64,000 nucleotides of DNA from Leadbettera azotonutricia ZAS-9 (lineage in GTDB: Bacteria > Spirochaetota > Spirochaetia > Treponematales > Breznakiellaceae). The stretch spans positions 1 to 64,000 of the forward strand of contig NC_015577.1 in assembly GCF_000214355.1 (NCBI RefSeq), written 5' to 3'. The notes below the pieces were generated by a model, which worked only from the letters and a program-made list of their open reading frames with translations, was not told the DNA's origin and did not search any database. The position numbers and the translations under genes were made by a program. Position 1 is the first letter of the stretch. Every line of letters begins with the position of its first letter. Shown piece by piece: positions 8,828-17,093 of this stretch.

Positions 8828-9970
8828 ATGAGCGAACAATCGTTATTGATAGACACCGAACTGGACAAGGGGCTATGCGAAAATGAGGATTTTTTAACAC
8901 AGCAGTTGATAACCTATATAGGGAACAAGCGTTCATTGCTGGAATTTATCGGGAGGGGAGTCAGAAAAGCACAAAGCCGGTTAAATAAGCAAAAACTTTC
9001 CATGTTTGATGTTTTTAGCGGTTCCGGCATAGTTGCCAGGTACTTTAAACAGTATTCCAGCTTGCTGATTGCCAACGATCTTGAAAAATATTCTACCCTG
9101 ATTAATCAATGCTATCTGTCAAATAAAGATGATATAAATAGTGTTCACTTAAGGCAATATTACCATGAACTTATTGATCATTTGAATCATTCTCAATTGA
9201 ATAAAGGCATTATCTCGGATTTATATGCGCCTATTGATGAGCAAAATATCCAAGCCGGTGACAGGGTTTTTTATACTGCGCGAAATGCCAAGTATATTGA
9301 TACTGCAAGGCAATATATAGGATCAATGCCTGAGGTTTATCAAAAATATTTTCTGGCTCCTTTATTGTCGGAAGCCTCTATACACGCAAATACATCGGGG
9401 GTATTCAAAGGGTTCTATAAAAATAAAGAAACCGGTATTGGCCAGTTTGGCGGAAAAAATCAGGATGCGCTGTTCCGCATTACCGGGGATATTAATTTGC
9501 CTTTTCCGCTATTCAGCAGGTACAATTCGGATGTGCTGGTTTACAATGGCGATTCGAATCAAATCATTGAAGAAGCGCCTGAAGTGGACATTGCGTATTT
9601 GGATCCGCCCTACAAACAGCATCCTTACGGCTCAAATTATTTTATGCTCAATTTAATCCTGGATTATAAATATCCTGAAAATACAAGCAAAATTTCCGGG
9701 ATTCCCGAGAATTGGAATAGATCGTCCTATAATAAAGGCAATTATGCTCTGTTTTCATTGACAGATCTTGTTACAAATATCAAGGCAAAATACGTCCTTA
9801 TATCATTTAATTCTGACGGCTTTATTCCGCTTGATGAAATGAAAAATATGCTGGAAAAACTAGGCAAAGTCGATGTATTGGAAACCCAGTACAATACGTT
9901 TAGGGGAAGCAGAAATTTGAATAACCGGGATATCCATGTAAAAGAATATCTGTATGTATTGGAGAAATAA
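8828..9970 (+). CDS. orphan N6-adenine DNA methyltransferase (D12 class)
   Basis: The 380-residue product has the order of motifs found in D12-class (Dam/DpnM-like) adenine methyltransferases. Motif X appears as LITYIGNKRSLL near residue 25, motif I as FDVFSGSG near residue 60 binds S-adenosylmethionine, and catalytic motif IV DPPY is at 259-262. It probably methylates adenine in a specific DNA sequence that cannot be predicted here. No restriction endonuclease gene is adjacent, so it looks solitary. The gene is markedly more AT-rich than both neighbours, which suggests transfer from elsewhere. The ribosome-binding site is weak. Confidence 0.88.
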   Translation: MSEQSLLIDTELDKGLCENEDFLTQQLITYIGNKRSLLEFIGRGVRKAQSRLNKQKLSMFDVFSGSGIVARYFKQYSSLLIANDLEKYSTLINQCYLSNKDDINSVHLRQYYHELIDHLNHSQLNKGIISDLYAPIDEQNIQAGDRVFYTARNAKYIDTARQYIGSMPEVYQKYFLAPLLSEASIHANTSGVFKGFYKNKETGIGQFGGKNQDALFRITGDINLPFPLFSRYNSDVLVYNGDSNQIIEEAPEVDIAYLDPPYKQHPYGSNYFMLNLILDYKYPENTSKISGIPENWNRSSYNKGNYALFSLTDLVTNIKAKYVLISFNSDGFIPLDEMKNMLEKLGKVDVLETQYNTFRGSRNLNNRDIHVKEYLYVLEK

Positions 9971-9982
9971 CACCGCCCAGGT

Positions 9983-10666
9983 TTAGCTTGATTTCCTCTC
10001 ATTCCGAAGCGACAAAACCGAAGAACCCAGGGCAGAGAGGGCGATAATAACCGATAAAAATGAAGGAATACCGGGATATATGATGAAAAAATCATACATC
10101 CCATGCAGCAGAACCGCCGTGACAAACAAAACCGCCGAATGGAGGGGCCGGCTGCGGGCAATGCCTACGGAAGCCCCCACCCTGGCCCCGCATGCGCCAT
10201 GAAGGGGGGCCGCGGTAAAGGCGCGGAGCAGGGCAATGCCGGGGGAAGCGGCAGTGTAGAGGGCGCTTTCGACCACGGCGAAACCCAGCCCGGCTGCCAG
10301 CCCCATAGCGGAGGCTGCAAAATTATCCTCGGCCCCCGGCCCGTCTTCCTTTGCCTTTCCGATTTTCCTGCCATAAACCCCAATCAGCGGCCTTAAGGTC
10401 AGGATGCGGCTCAGCTCCTCGATCAGGGCTATGCGCACAAAAATACCGTAAAGGACGGGGCCTGGGCTGCCGGCGGATGTTCCCGGCCGGGGAGAGGGGA
10501 AGAGGCTCTGGACAAGGACGGCCGCCAGGACGGATAAAAGGCCGGCTGCTATGGAACTTAAAAACCAGCGGCTGCCCAGCTTGAGGGAACGGAACCAAAT
10601 CCATGCAGGAATGAGGGGCAGGGCGGAGATGAGGATCAATAAAAATAAAAGCCATATTCCGTTCAT
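9983..10666 (-). CDS. PrsW-like membrane protease family protein
   Basis: The 227-residue product is strongly hydrophobic, with about seven membrane segments. It carries the sequence pattern of PrsW (family M82) intramembrane proteases. These are a pair of glutamates with a following arginine (E83, E84, R87), an FAxxE motif (F129 to E133) and HxxxD near the end (H188, D192). PrsW in Bacillus cuts an anti-sigma factor; no such partner is visible here. It is divergent from the shikimate-kinase-like gene with a 41-bp gap. The catalytic assignment follows the family, not a test. Confidence 0.72.
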   Translation of the reverse strand: MNGIWLLFLLILISALPLIPAWIWFRSLKLGSRWFLSSIAAGLLSVLAAVLVQSLFPSPRPGTSAGSPGPVLYGIFVRIALIEELSRILTLRPLIGVYGRKIGKAKEDGPGAEDNFAASAMGLAAGLGFAVVESALYTAASPGIALLRAFTAAPLHGACGARVGASVGIARSRPLHSAVLFVTAVLLHGMYDFFIIYPGIPSFLSVIIALSALGSSVLSLRNERKSS

Positions 10667-10707
10667 GTATCTGGATCAATACTAATGATTTTATTATCGT
10701 TAAGTCC

Positions 10708-11271
10708 ATGGGAAAAACACAGAAGCGGATACTCCTTATCACCGGGCCCAAGCATGCGGGGAAGACCGAGGCGGGGAAGGCTCTGGCACAGCTTTTGGGC
10801 GGGGACTTTGCGGATCTTGACGGCATCGTGCAAAGGGAGACGGGGAAAACGCCCAGGGTTCTTTTTAAGGAAGGGCCCGAAGTTTTCAAAAAGGCCGAGG
10901 CTGCCGCTTTGAAGGCGGTACTGGAGCACACAGGGGAAAATCTCTCTATAATCGCGGCCGGAGGCGGCCTTATCGACAATGAGGAAGCGGCAGCATTGCT
11001 GCGAAAGAGCGACAGCATTGCTGCTATTTATCTTGATGTCCCTGCAGAAACAGCGTGGCAGCGAATTCTCCACACGGCAAATGGAGGGGAGCTGCCGCCT
11101 TTCCTCAATACCGCAAATCCCAGACAAACCCATCTGGAACTTCATGAACGCAGGGCGGCGGCATACAAAGCCATTGCAAGCATTATTATCGATGGAGAAA
11201 ATAAAAGCCCTCTCCAAATAGCCGAAGAAATTAAAGGGGTTTTTTGCGCGGCCGGCCACGGCCCCGCTTAA
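10708..11271 (+). CDS. shikimate kinase-like protein
   Basis: The 187-residue product has the length and fold markers of shikimate kinase: P-loop GPKHAGKT (13-20), the DxD motif (D36, D38), the GGG loop (85-87) and a C-terminal ERRAAAYK lid segment. Shikimate kinase phosphorylates shikimate on the path to chorismate. The conserved arginine in the FRxxE shikimate-binding motif is lysine here (FKKAE, 60-64). The RP-type lid arginine is replaced as well (about 130-133). Shikimate may still be the substrate, but the changes leave room for another small molecule. No other aro gene is nearby, and no strong ribosome-binding site is seen. Confidence 0.72.
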   Translation: MGKTQKRILLITGPKHAGKTEAGKALAQLLGGDFADLDGIVQRETGKTPRVLFKEGPEVFKKAEAAALKAVLEHTGENLSIIAAGGGLIDNEEAAALLRKSDSIAAIYLDVPAETAWQRILHTANGGELPPFLNTANPRQTHLELHERRAAAYKAIASIIIDGENKSPLQIAEEIKGVFCAAGHGPA

Positions 11272-13984
11272 CGGGCTCTTTCCCGGATAAAAGCGCGGCC
11301 TCGGGCAGCAGGGTCTTAATCATTTCCAAAGGGATAGGATCTTTCTTGGGGCGGCCCCGTTTTGCGGGTTTAGCGCCCTTGGTCATGCCCTCGGCTTTGG
11401 CCCAATCGTAAACAATTTTTTTCAATCCTTCGTTTATAAGCTTTAGGGCCTTGCCGCATTCGGGGCAGACAAAGCGGCCGGAGGGATCGAGGTTTTTTTT
11501 GGCGCAGCCTATGCAATACGCTTTTCCGCATTCAGGACAGGAGCCTGCGGGGAGATCATCGGGGGGCATGGCAAAGAGGCGTATGGAAGGGACAGAGGGG
11601 GGCTCCTTCAGGATCTTCCAGCTTCTTTCGCAGGCTGCGCAGGGGACTTTATTATAGACGGCTTCGTCAAGGCGGGTGCGGAGTTCTTCCCGGCGTTCTG
11701 AAAGGCCTGGGGATAAATTGAGGCTGTCCAGGCTTATGAGGCTGGCCCTGGCGTCTTCGATTTTGCCGGTGGTGATGAAAATCCAGCCCAGGGAAAGCAA
11801 AGACTGCGCATGATGGGGGTCCATTTTCAGGGCCGCCCGGCAGGCTGCCTCGGCGCGGGCAAATTCGCCTTTTTTGGAGGCTACATAGCTTATAAGTTCA
11901 AGAACCGCAGTGCTTGGGCGCGCCTCGTGAACCCGGCCCAGGATAGTGTCGGCCTCGCCGTATTGGCCCATCTCTATAAGGCACGATGCGCGGTTGGAAA
12001 GAAACTCCGGGTTTTCGGGGGCAATGGAGAGGGCTTTGCGGTAACGTTCATCGGCTTCCTCATAACGGGCTTCGCGTACCAGCAGATTGCCTGCGCAATT
12101 AGCCATAGCGCCGTCAGGATCATCCGCGAATTCAAGGAGTTTCAGGGCTTTGTCCAGGGAGCCCTGCAATGCAAAAAGCACAGCGCGGTTCACTTTGATG
12201 GCGTTGACATCGCCCAGCGCTTTTGCCGCGTTTTCAAGATAGCCTGAGGCATTTTCAAGATCCCCCCGCTGCAGGCAGAGCTGGGCTGCAAAATTGTTGA
12301 TCCAGCCGTCGCCGGGGTCAAGGGCAATGGCAGCGGCAAGTTCGGAACGGAGCTGGGGATCTTCAGGATCGTCATTCAATAAAAACCGGTTTTCAGCAAG
12401 TTTAAAATGGAAAAGAGCATAGTCTTTTTCGAGGGAAACGGCTTCTTCGAGAAGGGGCAGGGCTTCGGTACGCTTTCCTTCCCTTATAAAGAGCAGGGCC
12501 CGGAGATAAATAACCGCAGCGTCTTTTGGGGTCCTGGGGCGTTTCTTTTTTCGCAGTTCTTCTGCTTGTTCAAATTCTTTTTCCGCCATTTTCCAGTCTT
12601 CGATGCCGAAAGCCCATTTGCCCACAAGACCATGAGCCTCCCAGTTGTCTTCGCCCAGCGAAAGAAGCTTGGGGACAAGGGCGCCTAAATCGTCGTAATT
12701 ATCCGAAGCAAGAAAGGCGCGGCCCGCAGCAATACTGCGATCCAGGGCTTCCTTTTTGCGCTCCAGAATTTCATACACATTTGCCGCGTTTTTTGCAAAG
12801 ATGCCGTTGGATTTATCAAGCTCAAAAGCCTTGTCATAGGCAGCGGCTGCAGCCTTGTACTCTTTGAGATTCCAGAGGGCATGGCCCTGAAGATTCCTGA
12901 GCATAGAATCGGCGGATAAAACTTTTGCAGCTTCGGCGCAGTAATCCTTGAGTTCCTTGAAACGCTCGCCCCCATAGAGGATCTTCGCCATCTCGGTAAT
13001 CGCCTCTTTGCCTTCGGCACTGTCGACATTGGCCTCAAAGCAGGCTGAGATGTACTGTTCAGCATCGGCGGAAAGCCCAAGCTGCTGGGCCAAGCGGCCT
13101 GCGAGGAGCAGCTCCTTCTGTTTCTTTTTATAGCCCGGAGTTTCCCAGGCTTTCCTGATTTGGACGAGGGCGGCCTTGTGCTGATCCATAGCGGTGAACG
13201 TTTCGGCCAGCCGGAAACGGCTCTGGGGGCTGGCTTCGGCAGGGGCTGTCCATTTTTCGTAGAGAGCCGCTGCTTCGGCAAGATGGGAGTCCACCGTAAG
13301 GGATTCGAGGAACACTTCGGCACTGTAAGGGCTTTCTGCGCCCTGGGGTATGGGGACAAGGAGAAGGGCCGAATCCCGGGGTTCCTCGTATGAGGCGGCG
13401 GTAAAACAGAGAGTCCCTTCCATAATAGTGGAATCGCTTAAATCGGCAGCCCATTGGCCCCGGATAAGAATGACAATATGGCTGCCATAGGCAATAATCG
13501 TAAAGTCCACTGCGTGGTCCGATGCAATTTCCTGGGAAGCCTGGTCAGGCAGCTCCGTCCAGCCTATGAGGGGCAGGGGCATGCCGTTCCGCAGCACATC
13601 CAGCCTGAAATAGCCCTTGGTCGAAATCAGGAAAGAATAGTAGGTGTGCTCCCCCACCATGCGGAACATAATACCCCCGGCAGCGTAGCCCCCTCTGGCA
13701 TCCAGGCGTATCCGGGCGTTAATCACCTGATCCCCGTAACGGCAGGCAGGCGCTTCCACCCAGGCAATGCAGCCTGTTTTTTTGAGGCCCAGGGCAAGGC
13801 AATGGCGTGCGCCGAACTTTTGGAGATTGGCATTATAAGAGGATTCTGATTTAATATCAAAACGGACACGCTTGGGTTTGCTGAAATCCGCAGCCCATGT
13901 TTCTTCGGCAATCTCGTTCGGGTCAGCCTTGGGCTTGAGAATGATATTGCGGATAGACAGCAACTTTCTAAAAAACCGGGGCAT
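11231..13984 (-). CDS. TPR protein with LamG-like N-terminus, zinc-ribbon and AT-hooks
   Basis: The 917-residue product begins with a beta-rich segment (about 30-230) resembling a concanavalin-like domain. A long array of tetratricopeptide-like helical repeats follows (about 250-770). Near the end are four CxxC pairs (Cys782/785, 816/819, 824/827, 840/843), which look like a zinc-binding domain. Two basic AT-hook-like motifs come last, KRGRPKK (875-881) and KRGRGRPRKK (906-915). TPR arrays mediate protein contacts, and AT-hooks bind the minor groove of AT-rich DNA. The start at 13984 is chosen because AGGAT precedes it; a longer frame runs antisense into the next gene. The last 41 bases overlap the end of the convergent kinase-like gene. 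The cellular role is unknown. Confidence 0.75.
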   Translation of the reverse strand: MPRFFRKLLSIRNIILKPKADPNEIAEETWAADFSKPKRVRFDIKSESSYNANLQKFGARHCLALGLKKTGCIAWVEAPACRYGDQVINARIRLDARGGYAAGGIMFRMVGEHTYYSFLISTKGYFRLDVLRNGMPLPLIGWTELPDQASQEIASDHAVDFTIIAYGSHIVILIRGQWAADLSDSTIMEGTLCFTAASYEEPRDSALLLVPIPQGAESPYSAEVFLESLTVDSHLAEAAALYEKWTAPAEASPQSRFRLAETFTAMDQHKAALVQIRKAWETPGYKKKQKELLLAGRLAQQLGLSADAEQYISACFEANVDSAEGKEAITEMAKILYGGERFKELKDYCAEAAKVLSADSMLRNLQGHALWNLKEYKAAAAAYDKAFELDKSNGIFAKNAANVYEILERKKEALDRSIAAGRAFLASDNYDDLGALVPKLLSLGEDNWEAHGLVGKWAFGIEDWKMAEKEFEQAEELRKKKRPRTPKDAAVIYLRALLFIREGKRTEALPLLEEAVSLEKDYALFHFKLAENRFLLNDDPEDPQLRSELAAAIALDPGDGWINNFAAQLCLQRGDLENASGYLENAAKALGDVNAIKVNRAVLFALQGSLDKALKLLEFADDPDGAMANCAGNLLVREARYEEADERYRKALSIAPENPEFLSNRASCLIEMGQYGEADTILGRVHEARPSTAVLELISYVASKKGEFARAEAACRAALKMDPHHAQSLLSLGWIFITTGKIEDARASLISLDSLNLSPGLSERREELRTRLDEAVYNKVPCAACERSWKILKEPPSVPSIRLFAMPPDDLPAGSCPECGKAYCIGCAKKNLDPSGRFVCPECGKALKLINEGLKKIVYDWAKAEGMTKGAKPAKRGRPKKDPIPLEMIKTLLPEAALLSGKEPVKRGRGRPRKKPL

Positions 13985-14027
13985 ACTATTGTGTATCCTA
14001 AATTCACTAAAAAGTCGAGGTCTTTTA

Positions 14028-15293
14028 TTGAAGATAATTTCCAGGTTGACTGCAGGGTATAAAAATCTTGAAACCCGCCTAAAGCCCCATGTTGATATAG
14101 TGCTCCTTGCCCTGGCTGTCATAGTCCTGGTTTTTGCCCTGTTCCGTTTCGGGGGGAAAAAGGCCATTGCCGATGCGGCCGCATCCACCCTGGTTTTTAC
14201 CCAATGGTGGCAGAATGAACTCGAACCCGACACCCTCGAAAACCTCGTCAGGGAATTTGAGGCCCTTCATCCTGAAATCAGAATCACCCTCAACAACATG
14301 CCCTATGAGGAAACCAGAAAACTTTTTCTGGATTATAAACCGGATAGTGATGCTGGCAATAGCGCCAAGCCAGGCGGCATACTTGCAGTGAACCCCCTCT
14401 GGATTCCTGAACTTGAAAAAAACAATTTGCTCCATAAAAGGGATGTTCCCGAAACCCCGCTGCTCACTTATTTTTATCCTCTTTTTTACAACATCGATAT
14501 TTTGCGGGAAGCGGGATTTTCGAGGCCACCCAAGAACCGCAGCGAGTTTTTTGCCTATGCAAAAGCTGTTACCAATGCCGAAGCCCAGCGTTATGGCCTT
14601 GCCCTCAGCCTGAGCCCTGACGATTCCCGAAGCATCTATACAAATGTGTACCCCTGGGTTTGGGCAGCAGACGCAACCCTGCTGGACAAAGGCAGACCGG
14701 CCCTCGCCCAGAAAGCAACCGTAGAAACGCTGGAATTTTTTGCAGACTTGGACCGCGAAGGTCTTCTCTACCCTAACCCCTTTTCCATGGGGGAAAATGA
14801 AAAGCTCAATGCCTTTATCAAGGGGCGCGCGGCATTCATGCTCGGCAGGGTGCAGGATATAGAAATCCTTAAACGCGAATTAGGCGCTTCACATTTCAGC
14901 CTTACTTCCATTCCCTCCTCCGACTCATACACAGGCAAGCCTGTCTTTGGCGCGTCCGGATGGGCCCTGGCCCCTTCCCAAACAGGAACCCATCAGGAAG
15001 AGGCCAAAGAATTCATTTCGTTTTTATACGAAAAGAAATCAGTCCTCGCAGAAAACGCCCATGCTGTCCCCGGCGCAGGCAGCAACCCGCCCGCTGCCCT
15101 CGATGCCTTTTATGCAAAAGCCTGGGACATTTTTATTGCAGGGGATCTGGTACAGGAATTCAACAATGTAGAAAAGGAAGCGGATTTGGAAGAAGCCTTC
15201 CGCAGCGGGCTTGCCAGGCTTTTTGAAGACAGCCGTACCTCTGCCGAAATAGCGGCGGAGATTCAGGAAAAATGGGAAAAGATACTGAATTGA
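14028..15293 (+). CDS. membrane-anchored extracellular solute-binding protein (orphan)
   Basis: The product (about 421 residues) has the fold pattern of family 1 solute-binding proteins of sugar ABC transporters, with segments such as TLVFTQWWQNE, YPLFYNIDILREAGF and GASGWALAP. It has an uncleaved-looking membrane segment (VLLALAVIVLVFALF) at about residue 25-40 instead of a lipobox. No permease or ATPase gene is adjacent. The TTG start at 14028 is chosen because GAGG precedes it by 7 bases. Longer in-frame starts overlap the divergent TPR gene. The two divergent genes share a 43-bp promoter gap. It may pair with a transporter elsewhere or act as a sensor. Confidence 0.75.
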   Translation: MKIISRLTAGYKNLETRLKPHVDIVLLALAVIVLVFALFRFGGKKAIADAAASTLVFTQWWQNELEPDTLENLVREFEALHPEIRITLNNMPYEETRKLFLDYKPDSDAGNSAKPGGILAVNPLWIPELEKNNLLHKRDVPETPLLTYFYPLFYNIDILREAGFSRPPKNRSEFFAYAKAVTNAEAQRYGLALSLSPDDSRSIYTNVYPWVWAADATLLDKGRPALAQKATVETLEFFADLDREGLLYPNPFSMGENEKLNAFIKGRAAFMLGRVQDIEILKRELGASHFSLTSIPSSDSYTGKPVFGASGWALAPSQTGTHQEEAKEFISFLYEKKSVLAENAHAVPGAGSNPPAALDAFYAKAWDIFIAGDLVQEFNNVEKEADLEEAFRSGLARLFEDSRTSAEIAAEIQEKWEKILN

Positions 15294-15351
15294 AGCTGTC
15301 GATCAACCAGGCATGGCTGCGATACGCGGTATATGCGGAAGGAGGGGGAAT

Positions 15352-16242
15352 ATGAAATACGCAGTAATTGGGACATGGAAAATGGCTCATGACGGAGTTT
15401 GCCTGGCATCTGAAATTCTTGAAAAAGAAGGCAGTTTGGCGGAGGCTATCAAAAGGGCAATCAACGATGTGGAAAACAACCCCGAGTATCTTTCTGTGGG
15501 ATATGGCGGCCTGCCGAACCGGGAAGGCGAAGTGGAATTGGACGCCGCCTATATGGATGGCAGCACCGGTTTGTATGGCAGCGTAATTGGAGCCAAGGGT
15601 ATTGCCAATCCCATAGATGCGGCAATTGAACTTGGCAAAAGGCAACTCAACTGCATGTTGAGCGGCGAAGGCGCCGAAAAATACGCCAGGATGAATGGGT
15701 TTGAAATAAAAAATATGCTGACCGGCAATGCAAAAAAGCGCTGGCTGGAGATGCGTGAAAGCGCAAAGGATTCTGTCTATCAAGGCCATGACACAGTAGG
15801 GGTCATCGTCTGCCGGGAGCGCTGCATTGCCGCAGGGGTTTCCACTTCCGGGTTGTTTTATAAGGAACCAGGCAGGGTAGGCGACAGTCCCATTATTGGA
15901 GGGGGGCTCTACTGCCTAAACGGGATTGGCGGCGCTGCAGCCACAGGTGTAGGCGAAGATATACTCCGGGGATGCCTCAGCTACGAGGCGGTCCGGCAGA
16001 TGGAATCGGGCAAGAGCGCCCAACAGGCTTGCGATGACGCCCTGGCAGCCCATATAAAACGGATGGATGGCCTGGGGATCAAGCTCGGCGATATTTCTCT
16101 GGTTGCCCTTGATGCCGGGGGCGGTCTTGGAGCAGCAACCAATATGCAGGAATTCCCCTTTGTGTATGCCGATCAGGACAATGCCCCTGCCCTATGGCTG
16201 GCCTCTGCTGGTCCGGGGAGAACGATAATTGATCGTGCATAG
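15352..16242 (+). CDS. N4-(beta-N-acetylglucosaminyl)-L-asparaginase / isoaspartyl peptidase family
   Basis: The 296-residue product belongs to the Ntn-hydrolase glycosylasparaginase family. The motif GHDTVGVIV places the autocatalytic nucleophile at Thr148, so the precursor would be cut into chains of about 147 and 149 residues. The later GxGxG-type loops (GGAAATGVGEDILRG) are typical. Such enzymes remove N-acetylglucosamine from asparagine, or cleave isoaspartyl peptides. No signal peptide is seen, so it is probably cytoplasmic. ATG 15352 is preceded by GGAGGGGG, a strong ribosome-binding site. A terminator follows directly. Confidence 0.87.
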   Translation: MKYAVIGTWKMAHDGVCLASEILEKEGSLAEAIKRAINDVENNPEYLSVGYGGLPNREGEVELDAAYMDGSTGLYGSVIGAKGIANPIDAAIELGKRQLNCMLSGEGAEKYARMNGFEIKNMLTGNAKKRWLEMRESAKDSVYQGHDTVGVIVCRERCIAAGVSTSGLFYKEPGRVGDSPIIGGGLYCLNGIGGAAATGVGEDILRGCLSYEAVRQMESGKSAQQACDDALAAHIKRMDGLGIKLGDISLVALDAGGGLGAATNMQEFPFVYADQDNAPALWLASAGPGRTIIDRA

Positions 16243-16267
16243 CGGCAAATCCTGCCGGTTTTTTTTA
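16243..16267 (+). terminator. rho-independent terminator after the asparaginase gene
   Basis: The stem CGGCA/TGCCG (16243-16247, 16253-16257) with a 5-nt loop is followed by G and a run of eight T. It begins at the asparaginase stop codon and ends two bases before the next annotated ATG. The stem is short, so the strength is uncertain. Confidence 0.65.
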
Positions 16268-16268
16268 T

Positions 16269-17093
16269 ATGATCCCCCTCTATAAACTGGAAAGGCTTCC
16301 CCGTCCCCAGCGGCTGCGGAAAATCGCCAAAATGTTTGCCGAGGCCGAGCAGAGGCTGGTGCTTGGCGGAGCTTTACCGCCCGACGAGATGAACTTTTTG
16401 GCTGATGCCCTAAAGGCGCTGTCCGGAGATGGGGGCTTTGCCCCGGCAGTGCTGGAAGCCCTGTCGCTTGCCCAGGAAAATATTACCCAGCAGGCAGAAC
16501 AATCTGCCCTGCGCCGGGCCATAAACAGTGCCAGGCACCTTCTTCTTGCTGAGACCGGGCATTACCCTGCTGAATGGGATTTCGATCTTAAAGAAGCTTC
16601 GGGAAGCCTGGATAAGACGAAACGGCGGATTTTTAGCGGTATGCAGGCCTATTTTGAGGATATACGTTCTCCTTTTAATGTAGGCGCCATGTTCAGGACT
16701 GCCGAATGTTTTGGGGCCGAGAAGATATGGCTTTCGCCCTTTTGCGCCGATCCGGGCCATCCAAGGGCTCAAAGGACAGCCATGGGCTGTATCGATGCCC
16801 TGCCCTGGGAGAAGGCGGGGCTGGCCGGTCTTGAGGGGCCTTTCTTTGCCCTTGAAACCGGAGGCATCCCGCTGGAGGAATTTCCCTTTCCCCTCCGGGG
16901 CATCATGATTGCAGGTTCCGAGGAATTGGGGGTGAGCCCCGAAGCCTTGGCGGCTGCGGACGCTTCTTTGGGGAGGGTGGGCATACCGAGTTTTGGGGCC
17001 AAGGGCTCTCTCAATGTTTCTACGGCTTTCGGAATTGCCATGCAGGCATGGAGCTGTAAATTGAATAATTATGGGGGAAAAATTAAGACGTAA
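16269..17093 (+). CDS. SpoU/TrmH-family RNA 2'-O-methyltransferase
   Basis: The 274-residue product has a helical N-terminal extension (about 1-115) and a C-terminal SpoU domain. The SpoU motifs are visible: RSPFNVGAMFRTAE (motif 1), IAGSEELGVSP (motif 2), and IPSFGAKGSLNVSTAFGIAM (motif 3). These form the knotted S-adenosylmethionine site of enzymes that methylate ribose in tRNA or rRNA. The exact target base cannot be told. The ATG at 16269 sits in a T-rich terminator tail with no visible ribosome-binding site, so the true start may be the ATG near residue 22. The gene converges on, and overlaps by 11 bp, the regulator on the other strand. Confidence 0.85.
   Translation: MIPLYKLERLPRPQRLRKIAKMFAEAEQRLVLGGALPPDEMNFLADALKALSGDGGFAPAVLEALSLAQENITQQAEQSALRRAINSARHLLLAETGHYPAEWDFDLKEASGSLDKTKRRIFSGMQAYFEDIRSPFNVGAMFRTAECFGAEKIWLSPFCADPGHPRAQRTAMGCIDALPWEKAGLAGLEGPFFALETGGIPLEEFPFPLRGIMIAGSEELGVSPEALAAADASLGRVGIPSFGAKGSLNVSTAFGIAMQAWSCKLNNYGGKIKT

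Noticed and set aside
11451-13454. Several plus-strand frames of 70-145 residues under the TPR gene
   Set aside because: They are shadows of the minus-strand gene, with no ribosome-binding sites or family likeness.
13872-14027. Longer start of the orphan binding protein
   Set aside because: It would overlap the divergent TPR gene, and a TTG with GAGG gives a normal anchor start.
13985-14233. 83-residue N-terminal extension of the TPR gene
   Set aside because: It is antisense to the membrane-anchor coding part of the binding-protein gene and reads as non-native sequence.
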